Notes: generated by a model not told the origin, from the letters alone. Positions 1 to 8,431 are shown, numbered from the stretch's first letter. The stretch is 64,000 bases of DNA from Streptomyces roseoviridis (GCF_039535235.1 NZ_BAAAWU010000001.1:682001-746000); one strand, 5' to 3'. Translations and numbers: made by a program.

Positions 1-78
1 CGCGCATGTCGCGGCTCTCCCCCGCTCTCCCCGTAGCACCGGATCGGCTCCGGATCTTCCCCCAGGGTATGCGGGCGC

Positions 79-1008
79 TCAGGACTCGCCGAGCGAGAGG
101 ACGAGCTTGCCCCGCGTATGCCCCTCGCTGTTGAGGCGCCATGCCTCCGCGGCCTCGCGCAGCGGCAGGACCTTCTCGACGAAGACGGTGAGCCGGCCCT
201 CGTCGGCGAGCGCGGCCAGGGCGGCCAGTCCCTCGCCGTCGGGGCGTACCCACACGTAGTGGCCGCCGAGGGCGGCGGCGCGGTGGTCGGCGACGGAGAC
301 GAGGCGCTCGGGGGTGCGCAGCAGTTCCACGGAGACGTCCACGGACTCGCCGCCGACGAAGTCGAGCGCGACGTCGACGCCGTCGGGGGCGAGCTCACGG
401 ACGTGGTCGGCGAGTCCGGGACCGTACGCGACGGGTTCGGCGCCGAGGTCGCGCAGGAAGTCGTGGTTGGCGGGGCTCGCGGTGCCGATCACGCGGGCGT
501 CGCGGGCGACCAGGATCTGGGTCGCGAGGGAGCCCACTCCCCCGGCGGCGGCGTGGACGAGCACGGTGTCGCCGGCGCCCGCGCCGACCCGGTCGGCGGC
601 CTGCAGCGCGGTGAGCCCGGCGAGCGGGAGGCCGGCCGCCTGCGCCCAGCTGAGGGCGCGGGGCTTGCGGGCGAGCATGCGGACGGGGACGGCGACGCGT
701 TCCGCGTAACCGCCGTGCTCGGCGCTGTCCTTGCGGATGTAGCCGAAGACCTCGTCGCCGGGGGCGAATTCGGGTGAGTCGAGGCCGTTGCCGGCCACGA
801 CCCCGGCGATGTCCCATCCGGGGATCATCGGGAAGTGGGCGACCATGATGGGGTCGAGTCCGCCGGCGGCGAGCTTCCAGTCGACGGGGTTGACCCCCGC
901 CGCCTCGACCCGTACGAGCACTTCGCCGGGGGCGACCTTCGGCTCGGGCAGGTCGGTGAGGGCGAGCCTCTCGAAGCCCCCGTACGCGGGCATGGCCATC
1001 GCCTTCAC
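79..1008 (-). CDS. NADP-dependent quinone oxidoreductase (zinc-independent MDR family)
   Basis: A 309-residue medium-chain dehydrogenase/reductase of the quinone oxidoreductase type. The N-terminal GroES-like domain (about 1-120) has the pattern 'VEAAGVNPVDWK' followed by 'PGWDIAGVV'. A Rossmann domain follows, with the nucleotide-binding run 'HAAAGGVGSLATQ' near residue 150. The zinc ligands of true alcohol dehydrogenases are not seen, so NAD(P)H-dependent reduction of quinones or enals is the expected chemistry; the substrate is unknown. The ATG lies 3 bases after the stop of the DoxX gene, so the two are probably one operon, and DoxX-oxidoreductase pairs fit a redox role. Confidence 0.9.
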   Translation of the reverse strand: MKAMAMPAYGGFERLALTDLPEPKVAPGEVLVRVEAAGVNPVDWKLAAGGLDPIMVAHFPMIPGWDIAGVVAGNGLDSPEFAPGDEVFGYIRKDSAEHGGYAERVAVPVRMLARKPRALSWAQAAGLPLAGLTALQAADRVGAGAGDTVLVHAAAGGVGSLATQILVARDARVIGTASPANHDFLRDLGAEPVAYGPGLADHVRELAPDGVDVALDFVGGESVDVSVELLRTPERLVSVADHRAAALGGHYVWVRPDGEGLAALAALADEGRLTVFVEKVLPLREAAEAWRLNSEGHTRGKLVLSLGES

Positions 1009-1011
1009 GGA

Positions 1012-1617
1012 TCAGCCCTCCGTCTCGCGGGCGGTGCCGTGCTCGGGCTCGGGCTCGCCGGACGCTGACGGCGCCCCGGCCGGGCCCGGTTCGGCGTCCT
1101 GCCCGTCCGGGGCCGCGATCGCCTGGGCCCGGCGGCCGACGACGGCCGCGGCGGCGAGGGCCGTGCCGATGAAGGCGGTGGCGACCACCCAGGGCCGGTC
1201 GAGCACATGCCCGGTGGCGTGGTCCAGGGAGTAGCGGCCGGCTCCGGTGACGCCGATGGCGGCCGCGGCGAAGCCGAGGAAGGCCGGGTACTCGTAGCCG
1301 CCGCTCATGGCGAAGAAACCGGAGGGGGCGTGCACGGCGACGGCGCCGGCCATCGCGCCGGCCGCGGCCGCGCCGGCCGCCGGGGTGGCGAGGCCCAGGG
1401 CGAGCAGGGCGCCGCCGCCGGCCTCGCCGAGTCCGGCCGCGACGGCGCTCTGCCGACCGGGCGAGAAGCCCATGGCCTCCATGGCCTGGGTGGTGCCCTC
1501 GATGCCGCCGCCGCCGAACCAGCCGAAGAGTTTCTGGGCTCCGTGCGCGGCGAGTACGGCGCCGGTGCCGACCCGCAGGACGAGCAGACCGAGGTCGCGG
1601 CGGTTGAGAGCGGTCAT
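1012..1617 (-). CDS. DoxX family membrane protein
   Basis: A 201-residue protein starting MTALNRRDLG. It has the DoxX signature near its N terminus ('LVLRVGTGAVLAAHGAQKLFG'-like, helix then GxQKLFGWF) and about four hydrophobic segments, then a hydrophilic Pro/Glu-rich tail of about 35 residues. DoxX proteins are membrane components linked to terminal oxidases, thiol stress or quinone chemistry. The frame stays open upstream, but this Met is chosen because it begins the conserved domain and follows GGGAGAACC. The quinone oxidoreductase gene follows after 3 bases. The precise function is not known. Confidence 0.85.
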   Translation of the reverse strand: MTALNRRDLGLLVLRVGTGAVLAAHGAQKLFGWFGGGGIEGTTQAMEAMGFSPGRQSAVAAGLGEAGGGALLALGLATPAAGAAAAGAMAGAVAVHAPSGFFAMSGGYEYPAFLGFAAAAIGVTGAGRYSLDHATGHVLDRPWVVATAFIGTALAAAAVVGRRAQAIAAPDGQDAEPGPAGAPSASGEPEPEHGTARETEG

Positions 1618-1826
1618 GGGTTCTCCCGGTAGGGACGCGGGCGCGGCGGGTGTGCGCGCCCTCCACAGTCGTCCTCCACTCTGCGCCGTGCGGACGTCTG
1701 CCAGGATGCGTTGTTCGTCCATACAGGTCATGTTTTGCGACATTCGCCCCGTGCTGCTTGAGTGAGAGCGCTGGTGCGTACGTCCCCCGCTCCGAGGGCG
1801 GGGCCCGGGAAGGAGCGAGTACCGCC

Positions 1827-2483
1827 ATGGCACAGACGCATGGAAGACAGACGCGGACCGGACCGACGCGGACGGGGCCGTCGCACGCGGGGCCGTCGCC
1901 GGACGCCCGGGAGGACCTGCCGCCCGGGCCGCTCGGCGCGCTGGCCGGCAGCGCCTGGCAGGCGCTGCTGCTCGCCGGCGTCGCCGCCCTCGTACTCGGC
2001 GTGCTCGTGCTGGTGTGGCCGGGTGCCTCGCTGGTCGCGGCGGGTGTCCTGTTCGGCCTGTACCTGCTGTTCAGCGGTGTACTGCAACTGGTCGCGGCCT
2101 TCGGTACGCACACGCGCACCTCGCTGCGGGTGCTGGCCTTCGTCAGCGGCGCCCTGTCCATCCTGCTCGGCCTGTTCTGCTTCCGGGGCGCGATGCAGTC
2201 GATCCTGCTGCTCGCGCTGTGGATCGGCATCGGCTGGCTGTTCCGGGGGATCACGCAGACGGTGGCGGCCGCCTCCGACCCGGCGATGCCGGCCCGTGGC
2301 TGGCAGGTCTTCCTGGGGATCGTGAGCGCGCTCGCCGGTGCGGTGCTCATCGTCTCGCCGCTCGAGTCGGCGGCGGTGCTGACCCTGCTGGGCGGGATCT
2401 GGCTGATCGCGGTCGGAGCGGCGGAGATCGCGACCGCGCTCCAGGTGCGCTCGCGCGCCAAGCGCATCCCGCCGGGCGTCTGA
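1827..2483 (+). CDS. HdeD/DUF308 family membrane protein
   Basis: A 218-residue protein with a disordered, Thr/Pro-rich N terminus of about 40 residues, then six predicted transmembrane helices in three repeated pairs (for example 'LVLGVLVLVWPGASLVAAG' and 'LAGAVLIVSPLESAAVLTL', each with the family's P-x-x-S/A turn). This is the layout of the HdeD acid-resistance membrane family. The ATG follows GGAAGGAG at good spacing; the frame is open upstream but has no comparable signal. It is divergent from the DoxX operon. A strong hairpin terminator lies just downstream. The substrate or partner is unknown. Confidence 0.85.
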   Translation: MAQTHGRQTRTGPTRTGPSHAGPSPDAREDLPPGPLGALAGSAWQALLLAGVAALVLGVLVLVWPGASLVAAGVLFGLYLLFSGVLQLVAAFGTHTRTSLRVLAFVSGALSILLGLFCFRGAMQSILLLALWIGIGWLFRGITQTVAAASDPAMPARGWQVFLGIVSALAGAVLIVSPLESAAVLTLLGGIWLIAVGAAEIATALQVRSRAKRIPPGV

Positions 2484-2510
2484 GCGGCCCGGCCCGCAAG
2501 GCCCGGCGCG

Positions 2511-2542
2511 CAAGGCCCCCCGGCAGGAGCCGGGGGGCCTTG
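2511..2542 (+). terminator. Rho-independent-type hairpin after HdeD gene
   Basis: A perfect 14-bp stem (CAAGGCCCCCCGGC and its complement) closes a 4-base loop 27 bases after the HdeD stop codon. There is no long T run, which is usual in streptomycetes. Confidence 0.8.
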
Positions 2543-2607
2543 CGCTACATTTTGCCGGTCCTTGACCGCGATCGTTCACGATCACTTCTCTCCGGAGCCG
2601 GCATTCC

Positions 2608-3030
2608 ATGACCGACATCGTCAACGGCCTGGGCCGGACGGCGGCCTACGGCGCCCTCGGCGTCGTCCTGCTGATCCTCGGCATCGTCCTGGTCGACCTC
2701 CTGACGCCCGGCAAGCTCGGCCGGCAGATCTGGGAGGACCGCAACCGCAATGCGGCGGTCCTGCTGAGCTCCGCGCTCCTGGGCATCGGAGGCATCGTCT
2801 TCACCTCGATCTGGACGACGTACGAGGACTTCGGCAAGGGCCTGGTGTCCACGGCCGCCTTCGGGCTGCTCGGACTCGCGATGATGGCGGTGGCGTTCTG
2901 GGTGGTGGACCTGGTCACGCCGGGCAAGCTGGGCAAGACGCTGGTCGACCCGGAGCCGCACCCGGCGGTATGGGTCACGGCCTCCTGCAACCTCGCGGTG
3001 GCGGCCGTCATGTCCGCCTCCATCGCCTGA
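2608..3030 (+). CDS. DUF350 family membrane protein
   Basis: A 140-residue protein with four hydrophobic helices. It is an internal duplication: 'DLLTPGKLG' at residues 30-38 recurs as 'DLVTPGKLG' at 101-109, each at the end of a helix, as expected for two-fold DUF350 (YjfL-like) proteins. The function of the family is not established; members sit with envelope or ATP-grasp genes elsewhere. The ATG follows CCGGAG. It stands alone between two hairpins, and only the HdeD gene shares its direction. Confidence 0.85.
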   Translation: MTDIVNGLGRTAAYGALGVVLLILGIVLVDLLTPGKLGRQIWEDRNRNAAVLLSSALLGIGGIVFTSIWTTYEDFGKGLVSTAAFGLLGLAMMAVAFWVVDLVTPGKLGKTLVDPEPHPAVWVTASCNLAVAAVMSASIA

Positions 3031-3036
3031 GCCCCT

Positions 3037-3092
3037 CCCTCGGCAACGCCGCCCCGGCCCCCGGACGGCCGGCGGCCCTTGAGGGCCGAGGG
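3037..3092. terminator. Nested hairpin between convergent genes
   Basis: Arms CCCTCGGC (3037-3044) and GCCGAGGG (3085-3092) enclose an inner GCCGCC/GGCGGC pairing. It lies just after the DUF350 stop and before the end of the convergent minus-strand gene, where a bidirectional terminator is expected. Confidence 0.5.
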
Positions 3093-3161
3093 GTCTCACC
3101 GGGGAGGACGCCCCCAGCCTCCCTCCGAGCCGCGAGTGGTCTCCGACGGGGCGGGCCCGGC

Positions 3162-3626
3162 TCAGCCGGGCGGACCGGCCGGTTCCACCTCCAGGAAGCG
3201 GTGGCGACGGGGGCCTCGGTAGAGGAGCGCGTCCCAGCCGAGACGACCGAGGGCGGCGGCGCAGGCGGTGAGGGCGGCCTCCTCCTGCCGGGCGGCGCCG
3301 GAGCCGGGCGGGCCCAGCCACTCGACGACCGCGGTGCCGGGACGCTCGCCCGGCGTGACGCGGTACCCGGTGGCGACGCGGGCGCCGGAGGCGTCGACCG
3401 CCGACGGCGGCTGTCCGGCCGCCTCCAGGGCCAGGGCCACCGCCCGGACCGGCCGCAGGCGCTCCCACGCGGCGGGCGCGGCGGCGGGATCGCCCTGACC
3501 GGCGGTCAGGCGCCGGATCTGGAGCAGTCCTCCGACGGCGGCCCGCACCTCGCGGGAGCGCTGTTCCGCCTCGCTCTCGGGCAGCGGCGGCCCGTCCCCC
3601 GTGGCCGCTTCGAAGCCGCCGCTCAC
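3162..3626 (-). CDS. Hypothetical protein coupled to the WGR/propeller gene
   Basis: A 154-residue soluble protein that I do not recognise. It is rich in Ala, Arg and Glu, with predicted helices at about 10-50 and 110-130 and a central part with alternating hydrophobic residues ('TGYRVTPGERPGTAVVEWLGP'-like, about residues 85-105). The GTG start overlaps the stop of the upstream WGR gene by four bases (GTGA), indicating translational coupling and a shared task. There is no signal peptide or membrane segment. Confidence 0.7.
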   Translation of the reverse strand: MSGGFEAATGDGPPLPESEAEQRSREVRAAVGGLLQIRRLTAGQGDPAAAPAAWERLRPVRAVALALEAAGQPPSAVDASGARVATGYRVTPGERPGTAVVEWLGPPGSGAARQEEAALTACAAALGRLGWDALLYRGPRRHRFLEVEPAGPPG

Positions 3627-5059
3627 AGCAGCCGCCGGATGTCGCCGCGGACCCGGTAGAAGCCGCCGGAGGCCGGGTGCAGGGCGTCGACCACATAGCG
3701 TGCGCCGGGCTCCCGGATGGCGCGCGGGAACTGCACGTTCCACCCGGACTCGTAGCCTTCGGTCACCACGTGGACGCGGGTCCTGCCGCCCTCCTGGACG
3801 CACTCGACGACGACCGAGCCGGCCGGGACGGCACGGACCGCGTCGACGGCGGCGACGGTGGTCGCAGGGGCGTAGGTGGGGAGCGCCGCGGCGAGCTTGA
3901 TGTCCTGGGCGACCGGGACGGTGCCCTGCTGGGCGGCGGCGATGGCCGCCTCGCTCGCGTCCACGCACAGCAGCGAGCCGTCGGTGGTGACCAGATACAG
4001 CCGCTCGTCGCGGTACTGCATGGAGAGGGCCGAGCCGCCGCCCGTGCCCAGCTTCCACAGCCGGGTGCCGTCCTCGGCGAAGCAGTAGACGGACGAGGCG
4101 TTGTCACCGGCGAAGACGAACCGGCCGCCGGGCGAGGTCGCGCAGGAGTAGACGGGGCTGTCACAGCCGTAGACCGCCTCGGTCCGGCCGTCCTTCTTGG
4201 CCAGGCGGTGCACCTTGCGGCGGGCCGTGCCCGCGTAGACGGACGCGTCCTCCTGCCAGCCGAAGAGCACCCCGCCGTCCGCGGCGGTGTGCCACAGCTC
4301 GCCGCCGCCGTCGGGGGCGTAGGCGGTGACGCCCCGGCTGTCGCCGTAGTAGACGGCGTGGGAGTCGGCGCGGACCATCCAGGCGTGCTCGCCGGGGCCG
4401 GAACGCGCCCACTGGTGCTCGTCCTCGTGGTCGATGACGGTGAGCCGGCCGGAGCGGTCGGCCACGTTCAGCACGCCCTCGTGGATGTCGAGCCAGAAGA
4501 TGTCCACGTCGGCGGCGATGTCGTACGCGGCGAAGGGCAGCTTGGACGACAGGTCGTACACCCGGCCGTCGTCACAGCCCGCGTAGATCCAGAAGTCGTC
4601 GGCGACCAGGCACTTGACGCCGTCGGGCAGGCTGAAGCGGGCCTGCACCTCGCCGCTGTGGCCGAGGGTGAAGACCTCGCCCGCCTGGTTGCCGACCCAG
4701 CAGCGCTCGTCGTCGACGTGGATGCCGAAGGCCGCCGAGCCGGTGCGGAAGCGCCACAGGACGGGCGCGACGGAACGGGCCGTCGAGGGCGCGGAGCTGA
4801 CCGCGCGGCGGGTCACGGCGCGCGGGGCGCGCTGCCCCTGGACGGCCGGCGCGTACCCCTTGCGGACCTTCTCGCCTATCTTCTTCGCCGCCGCTGCCCG
4901 GGCCTTCTCGACCGTCGCGAAGGTCGAGGTCTGCGTCTGGCCGGCCGCGCCGATCCGCCCGTAACGGACCGACACCACCGTGCCGTCGACGGTCACCTCG
5001 TAGAACTTGTGCGCGCCGCCGCCGTCCTGGGACAGCTCGAGATAGGTCTTCGTCGTCAT
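3623..5059 (-). CDS. WGR domain protein with PQQ-like beta-propeller
   Basis: A 478-residue protein. Residues 1-75 form a WGR domain: 'KFYEVTVDGTVVSVRYGRIG' carries the RxGRIG core in place of WGR, followed by the basic helix 'VEKARAAAAKKIGEKVRKGY'. Residues 95 to the end are repeated beta-strand blades with W/Y-containing repeats ('LWRFRTG', 'LWHTAADG', 'LWKLGTG'), resembling a PQQ/WD-type propeller. WGR domains bind nucleic acid in PARPs and occur alone in bacteria; no PARP catalytic domain is present here. The start is the Met ten residues inside the longest frame because it begins the domain. It is coupled to the following 154-residue gene. Confidence 0.85.
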   Translation of the reverse strand: MTTKTYLELSQDGGGAHKFYEVTVDGTVVSVRYGRIGAAGQTQTSTFATVEKARAAAAKKIGEKVRKGYAPAVQGQRAPRAVTRRAVSSAPSTARSVAPVLWRFRTGSAAFGIHVDDERCWVGNQAGEVFTLGHSGEVQARFSLPDGVKCLVADDFWIYAGCDDGRVYDLSSKLPFAAYDIAADVDIFWLDIHEGVLNVADRSGRLTVIDHEDEHQWARSGPGEHAWMVRADSHAVYYGDSRGVTAYAPDGGGELWHTAADGGVLFGWQEDASVYAGTARRKVHRLAKKDGRTEAVYGCDSPVYSCATSPGGRFVFAGDNASSVYCFAEDGTRLWKLGTGGGSALSMQYRDERLYLVTTDGSLLCVDASEAAIAAAQQGTVPVAQDIKLAAALPTYAPATTVAAVDAVRAVPAGSVVVECVQEGGRTRVHVVTEGYESGWNVQFPRAIREPGARYVVDALHPASGGFYRVRGDIRRLL

Positions 5060-5166
5060 GTCGAGAACGGTAGGGGGAGGCACTGACAACGCGCCTCGGA
5101 CACGGTCGCCGGCAGGGTCCGAAGTCCGCGGGCAGCCGGGTGCGGATGTGACCGCGCGGCCCGCGG

Positions 5167-5400
5167 TCAGCCCGCCACGCGCTCGATCCAGGCGGTCAGA
5201 TCGGCGACGACCTCGTCCCGGTCGGTCCCGTCGAGCACTTCGTGGCGGGCTCCCGCGTAGGTGCGGTACGGACGTCGGTGAGGCCCGCGGCGCGGTAGCG
5301 AGAGACCAGCGGGTCGGAGAGGGCGAGCCGCCCGTTCAGGGGGTCGTGCTCGCCGGCCATGACGTAGACCCGCGCGCCCCCTTCGCGTCACCGGCGCCAC
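5167..5400 (-). pseudogene. C-terminal remnant of an alpha/beta hydrolase (monoacylglycerol lipase type)
   Basis: Only the last third of a lysophospholipase-like hydrolase remains. One frame reads 'VYVMAGEHDPLNGRLALS', containing the Asp region of the catalytic triad. The next frame reads 'TYAGARHEVLDGTDRDEVVADLTAWIERV', containing the catalytic His (GARHE). The join, near 5262-5275, needs a frameshift. The N-terminal part with the GxSxG nucleophile is absent: upstream lies only the end of the ROK gene. This is a truncated and frameshifted remnant, probably not functional. Confidence 0.8.
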
Positions 5401-5473
5401 GCGCCACCGCGCGCGGACCCGCGCCGGGGCGGCGCGCACCGGCAGAGGGGGTCGGTCGCCGTACGCGCGGCGG

Positions 5474-6694
5474 TCAGCCGCCGTACGCCTGCGGGTCGGC
5501 CAGGACGTCGCGGACCACCAGGGCGGCGGCGCCGCGGGCCGCGTCGGCGGTGCCGGTGGCGGCCCGGAGCCGGCCCTTGGCGGGGGCCCAGAGGCCGGAG
5601 ACGACCCGCACGGCGAGCTCCGCCTCCGCGGCCGGGGCGAGCCAGGGCATCAGGCGCGGGTAGATGCCGCCGAGGACCACGGCCTGCGGGTCGAGCAGGT
5701 TGACCGCGCCGGAGACGGCGACGCCGAGCATCCGGCCGGCCTGGCCGAGCGCGGCGAGGGTGCGCGCCTCGCCTTCCTCCGCGCGGCGCACGAGGGCGTC
5801 GACGCCGGGCGCCCCGGCGGCGCGCAGCAACGCGGACTGTCCCGCGTACCGTTCGAGGCAGCCGTTGGACCCGCAGCGGCAGCGCGGGCCGTCGGGCACG
5901 ACGGTGAGGTGGCCGATCTCGCCGGCGAACCCGTGGGCGCCGCGCAGGAGTTCGCCGTCCAGGATCAGGGCGCCGCCGACGCCGATCTCGCCCGTGACGT
6001 GCAGGAAACTGCGGATGTCGCCGAGGCCGCCGAACCACAGCTCGGCCAGCGCGGCGACGTTGGCCTCGTTGTCGGAGGCGACGGGGAGGGCGGGGGCGCC
6101 GGAGGGCCGGGCCGCGCCGAGCGCGCGGGCGAACAGGGCGTCCGCGTCGACCCGGTTCCAGCCGAGGTTGGGGGCCTGCTGGACGGTGCCGCCGGAGACC
6201 AGGCCGGGCAGCGCGAGCCGTACGCCGATGGGCCTCAGGTCGCGTTCGGCGGCCTCAGCGAGCACTTCGGCGGCGATGGCGGCGGCCCGGCGCAGCACCT
6301 CGACCGGGGCGAGGGCGCGGTTGTCGAGCCGTACGGTGCGGCGGACCCGGTCGGCGCCGGCGAGGTCGGCCACGCACACGCTCACGTAGTCGACATTGAG
6401 CTCGACGCCCAGTCCCGCGGGTCCGGTGGCGGCGGGCCGCAGGACGGTGCCGGGGCGGCCCGCCTGGCCGCTGAAGGTCTTGCCGGACTCGACGAGGAGC
6501 CCCCGTTCCAGGAGCTGTTCGACGAGCGAGGAGACGGCGGCCCGGGTGAGGCCGACGCGGGCCGCGACGGCGGCGCGGGTCGTCTCGCCGCTCTCGTGCA
6601 CGGTGCGCAGCACCAGGCTCAGGTTGTGCCGGCGCACGCCCGCCTTGTCGGCCTTGGGCGCCGAGGGCTGCGGGGGGTGTCGCGGACTGGTCAT
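5474..6694 (-). CDS. ROK family transcriptional regulator
   Basis: A 406-residue repressor-type ROK protein. The N-terminal winged helix (about 20-75) has 'TRAAVAARVGLTRAAVSSLVEQLLERGLL'. The sugar-kinase-like domain carries the zinc motif 'CRCGSNGCLE' near residues 270-280, preceded by GEIGH. ROK regulators respond to sugars or sugar phosphates. It has no carbohydrate gene beside it: its neighbours are the lipase remnant and the divergent HxlR gene. The likely target is its own or a distant sugar operon. Confidence 0.9.
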   Translation of the reverse strand: MTSPRHPPQPSAPKADKAGVRRHNLSLVLRTVHESGETTRAAVAARVGLTRAAVSSLVEQLLERGLLVESGKTFSGQAGRPGTVLRPAATGPAGLGVELNVDYVSVCVADLAGADRVRRTVRLDNRALAPVEVLRRAAAIAAEVLAEAAERDLRPIGVRLALPGLVSGGTVQQAPNLGWNRVDADALFARALGAARPSGAPALPVASDNEANVAALAELWFGGLGDIRSFLHVTGEIGVGGALILDGELLRGAHGFAGEIGHLTVVPDGPRCRCGSNGCLERYAGQSALLRAAGAPGVDALVRRAEEGEARTLAALGQAGRMLGVAVSGAVNLLDPQAVVLGGIYPRLMPWLAPAAEAELAVRVVSGLWAPAKGRLRAATGTADAARGAAALVVRDVLADPQAYGG

Positions 6695-6747
6695 CGTGCG
6701 CAGAGCCTAACCGCAGAGCGGCGGTACGGCCCGTGCGCCGGTGAACG

Positions 6748-6762
6748 GTTCGGTGACCGAAC
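6748..6762. promoter_or_regulatory. 15-bp perfect palindrome upstream of HxlR gene
   Basis: GTTCGGT-G-ACCGAAC, arms of 7 bp around one base, 21 bases before the HxlR ATG and inside the ROK/HxlR divergent region. A TAGGGT hexamer (6771-6776) that could serve as a -10 box follows. It is a candidate operator for the adjacent HxlR (or ROK) regulator. Confidence 0.6.
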
Positions 6763-6783
6763 TCTTGAGGGTAGGGTCTGTCC

Positions 6784-7338
6784 ATGACACTTCCTCGTGA
6801 CTACAGCGGGCAGAGCTGCGCCCTGTCCCGCGCGATGGAGGTCGTGGGCGAGCGCTGGACGCTGCTGATCGTGCGGGACGCCTTCCACGGGGTCCGCCGC
6901 TTCGGCGAGTTCGCCGCGCACCTCTCGGTGCCGCGGGCCGTCCTCACCGACCGCCTCGCGACCCTCACCGGGGCCGGCGTCCTGGAGCGCCGCCCCGGCA
7001 CCGGCCGGCGCGAGGTGTACGGGCTCACCCCCAAGGGCATCGCCCTCTGGCCCGCCGTCCGCGCGCTCGTCGAGTGGGGCGAGCGGTTCTATCCGGCGGA
7101 CGGCGGTCCGCGCCGCGTCTACCGGCACGCCGCCGACGACGCCCCCGTCCCGGCCGACGGCGCCTGTACGGGCTGCGGCACGCTCGTCCCGGTGGGCGAC
7201 CTCCTCGTCACCCCGGGCCCGGGGGCCGCTCCCGCCGGACCGGACGCCGATCCGGTGACGGTGGCCCTGGCCCGGCCGCACCGGCTGCTCACCCCGCTCC
7301 TCCCCCACCCCGACCACAGAGAGGTCGTACAGCCATGA
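6784..7338 (+). CDS. HxlR family transcriptional regulator
   Basis: A 184-residue protein. The N-terminal HxlR winged helix (about 10-100) has the signature C-x-x-x-x-x-x-x-x-G-x-RW ('CALSRAMEVVGERWTLLIVRDAF') and 'RRFGEFAAHLSVPRAVLTDRL'. The conserved Cys13 of redox-sensing HxlR proteins is present, and two more Cys (CTGCG) occur near residue 130 in a C-terminal extension of about 80 residues. The stop overlaps the PanE-type gene start (ATGA), so the two are co-translated. It is probably autoregulated through the palindrome just upstream. Confidence 0.9.
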   Translation: MTLPRDYSGQSCALSRAMEVVGERWTLLIVRDAFHGVRRFGEFAAHLSVPRAVLTDRLATLTGAGVLERRPGTGRREVYGLTPKGIALWPAVRALVEWGERFYPADGGPRRVYRHAADDAPVPADGACTGCGTLVPVGDLLVTPGPGAAPAGPDADPVTVALARPHRLLTPLLPHPDHREVVQP

Positions 7339-8264
7339 GGATCCTGGTCGTCGGCGCCGGTGCCACCGGTGGCTACTTCGGAGCCGTGCTCGCCCGCGCC
7401 GGACAGGACGTGACCTTCCTCGTCCGGCCGGGGCGCGCCGCCGCCCTGCGTCGGCGGGGCCTGCGGGTCGTGGACGGGGACGAGGTGTGGCGACTGGACC
7501 CCGCGCTCGTCACCGCGGAGGAACTCGCGGCCGCGCCCACGCCGTACGACCTGGTGCTGCTCTCGGTGAAGGCCACCGCCCTCGACGCCGCCATCGCCGA
7601 CCTCGCCCCGGCCGTCGGGCCGGACACGGCGATCGTGCCGCAGCTCAACGGCCTCGCCCACATCGACGCGCTCGCCGCCCGCTTCGGTGCGGAGCGGGTG
7701 CTCGGCGGGGTCGCGAAGGTCGTCACGACCCTCGACGGGGACGGCGACATCCTGCGGCTCGCCCCGCTGGCGCAGTTCGCGCTCGGTGAGCTGGACGGCA
7801 GCGTGTCGCCCCGCGTGGAGGAGATACGGAAGGTGTTCGCCGACGCGGGCATCGACGCGCGCGTGCCGGCCGACGTCGTCACCGCGCTGTGGCACAAGTG
7901 GGTCTTCATCACCACGATCGGTGGCCTGACGGCCCTGATGCGGGGCACGGTCGGCGAGGTCAACGCGGCACCGGGGGGTACGGAGCTGGCGACCGCCCTG
8001 CTCGACGAGGCGGCCGCCGTGTCGGCCGCCGCCGGCCACGCCGTACCGGAGGACGAGCGGCGGGCGAGCCTGGACGTGGTGACGGCCGCCGGGTCGCCGA
8101 TCGTGCCCTCGCTCTACCGTGACCTCGCGGCGGGGCGGCCCACCGAGGTCGAGCACCTCTTCGGCGACCTGACGGCCCGGGCCCGCGCCCTCGGCGTGCC
8201 CACGCCCCTGCTGGACCTGGCGACCCTGCACCTGAGGGTCCACCAGGCCCGGGTCACCGCCTGA
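7335..8264 (+). CDS. 2-dehydropantoate 2-reductase family protein (ApbA/PanE)
   Basis: A 309-residue NADP-dependent reductase. The N-terminal Rossmann fold has GxGxxG in 'VVGAGATGGYFG' (residues 5-16). The catalytic-domain motif 'LWHKWVFITTIGGLTALMRGTVGEV' contains the family's K and N/T region. The family reduces ketopantoate to pantoate in coenzyme A synthesis, but many actinobacterial paralogues act on other 2-keto acids, and pairing with HxlR rather than pan genes favours a paralogue. It overlaps the HxlR gene by four bases and is followed by a strong hairpin. Confidence 0.88.
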   Translation: MRILVVGAGATGGYFGAVLARAGQDVTFLVRPGRAAALRRRGLRVVDGDEVWRLDPALVTAEELAAAPTPYDLVLLSVKATALDAAIADLAPAVGPDTAIVPQLNGLAHIDALAARFGAERVLGGVAKVVTTLDGDGDILRLAPLAQFALGELDGSVSPRVEEIRKVFADAGIDARVPADVVTALWHKWVFITTIGGLTALMRGTVGEVNAAPGGTELATALLDEAAAVSAAAGHAVPEDERRASLDVVTAAGSPIVPSLYRDLAAGRPTEVEHLFGDLTARARALGVPTPLLDLATLHLRVHQARVTA

Positions 8265-8265
8265 G

Positions 8266-8306
8266 GCCCGCCGAGGCCCACGGCGGCTCCGTGGGCCTCG
8301 GGCGGC
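8266..8306 (+). terminator. Hairpin terminator after PanE-type gene
   Basis: GAGGCCCACGG (8273-8283) pairs perfectly with CCGTGGGCCTC (8289-8299) around a 5-base loop; the flanks GCCCGCC/GGGCGGC extend it imperfectly. It begins two bases after the stop. Confidence 0.8.
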
Positions 8307-8330
8307 GCGTCCGACGCGGGTCAGCCGCAG

Positions 8331-8431
8331 GCCGGACGCGGGCCGGACACGGGCCGGACACGGGCCGGACACGCGGGCCGGGCACGCGGCGGACACGGTC
8401 AGGCGCGGGGTCAGGCGCGGGTCAGGCGCAG
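8331..8431. repeat. Two short 11-bp tandem repeat arrays
   Basis: GCCGGACACGG occurs four times in tandem (8331-8374, two copies with one change). Next comes GTCAGGCGCGG three times (from 8398) at spacings of 12 and 11 bases. The second array runs into the last codons of the alpha-mannosidase gene, so repeat-number change could alter its C terminus. Confidence 0.75.
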
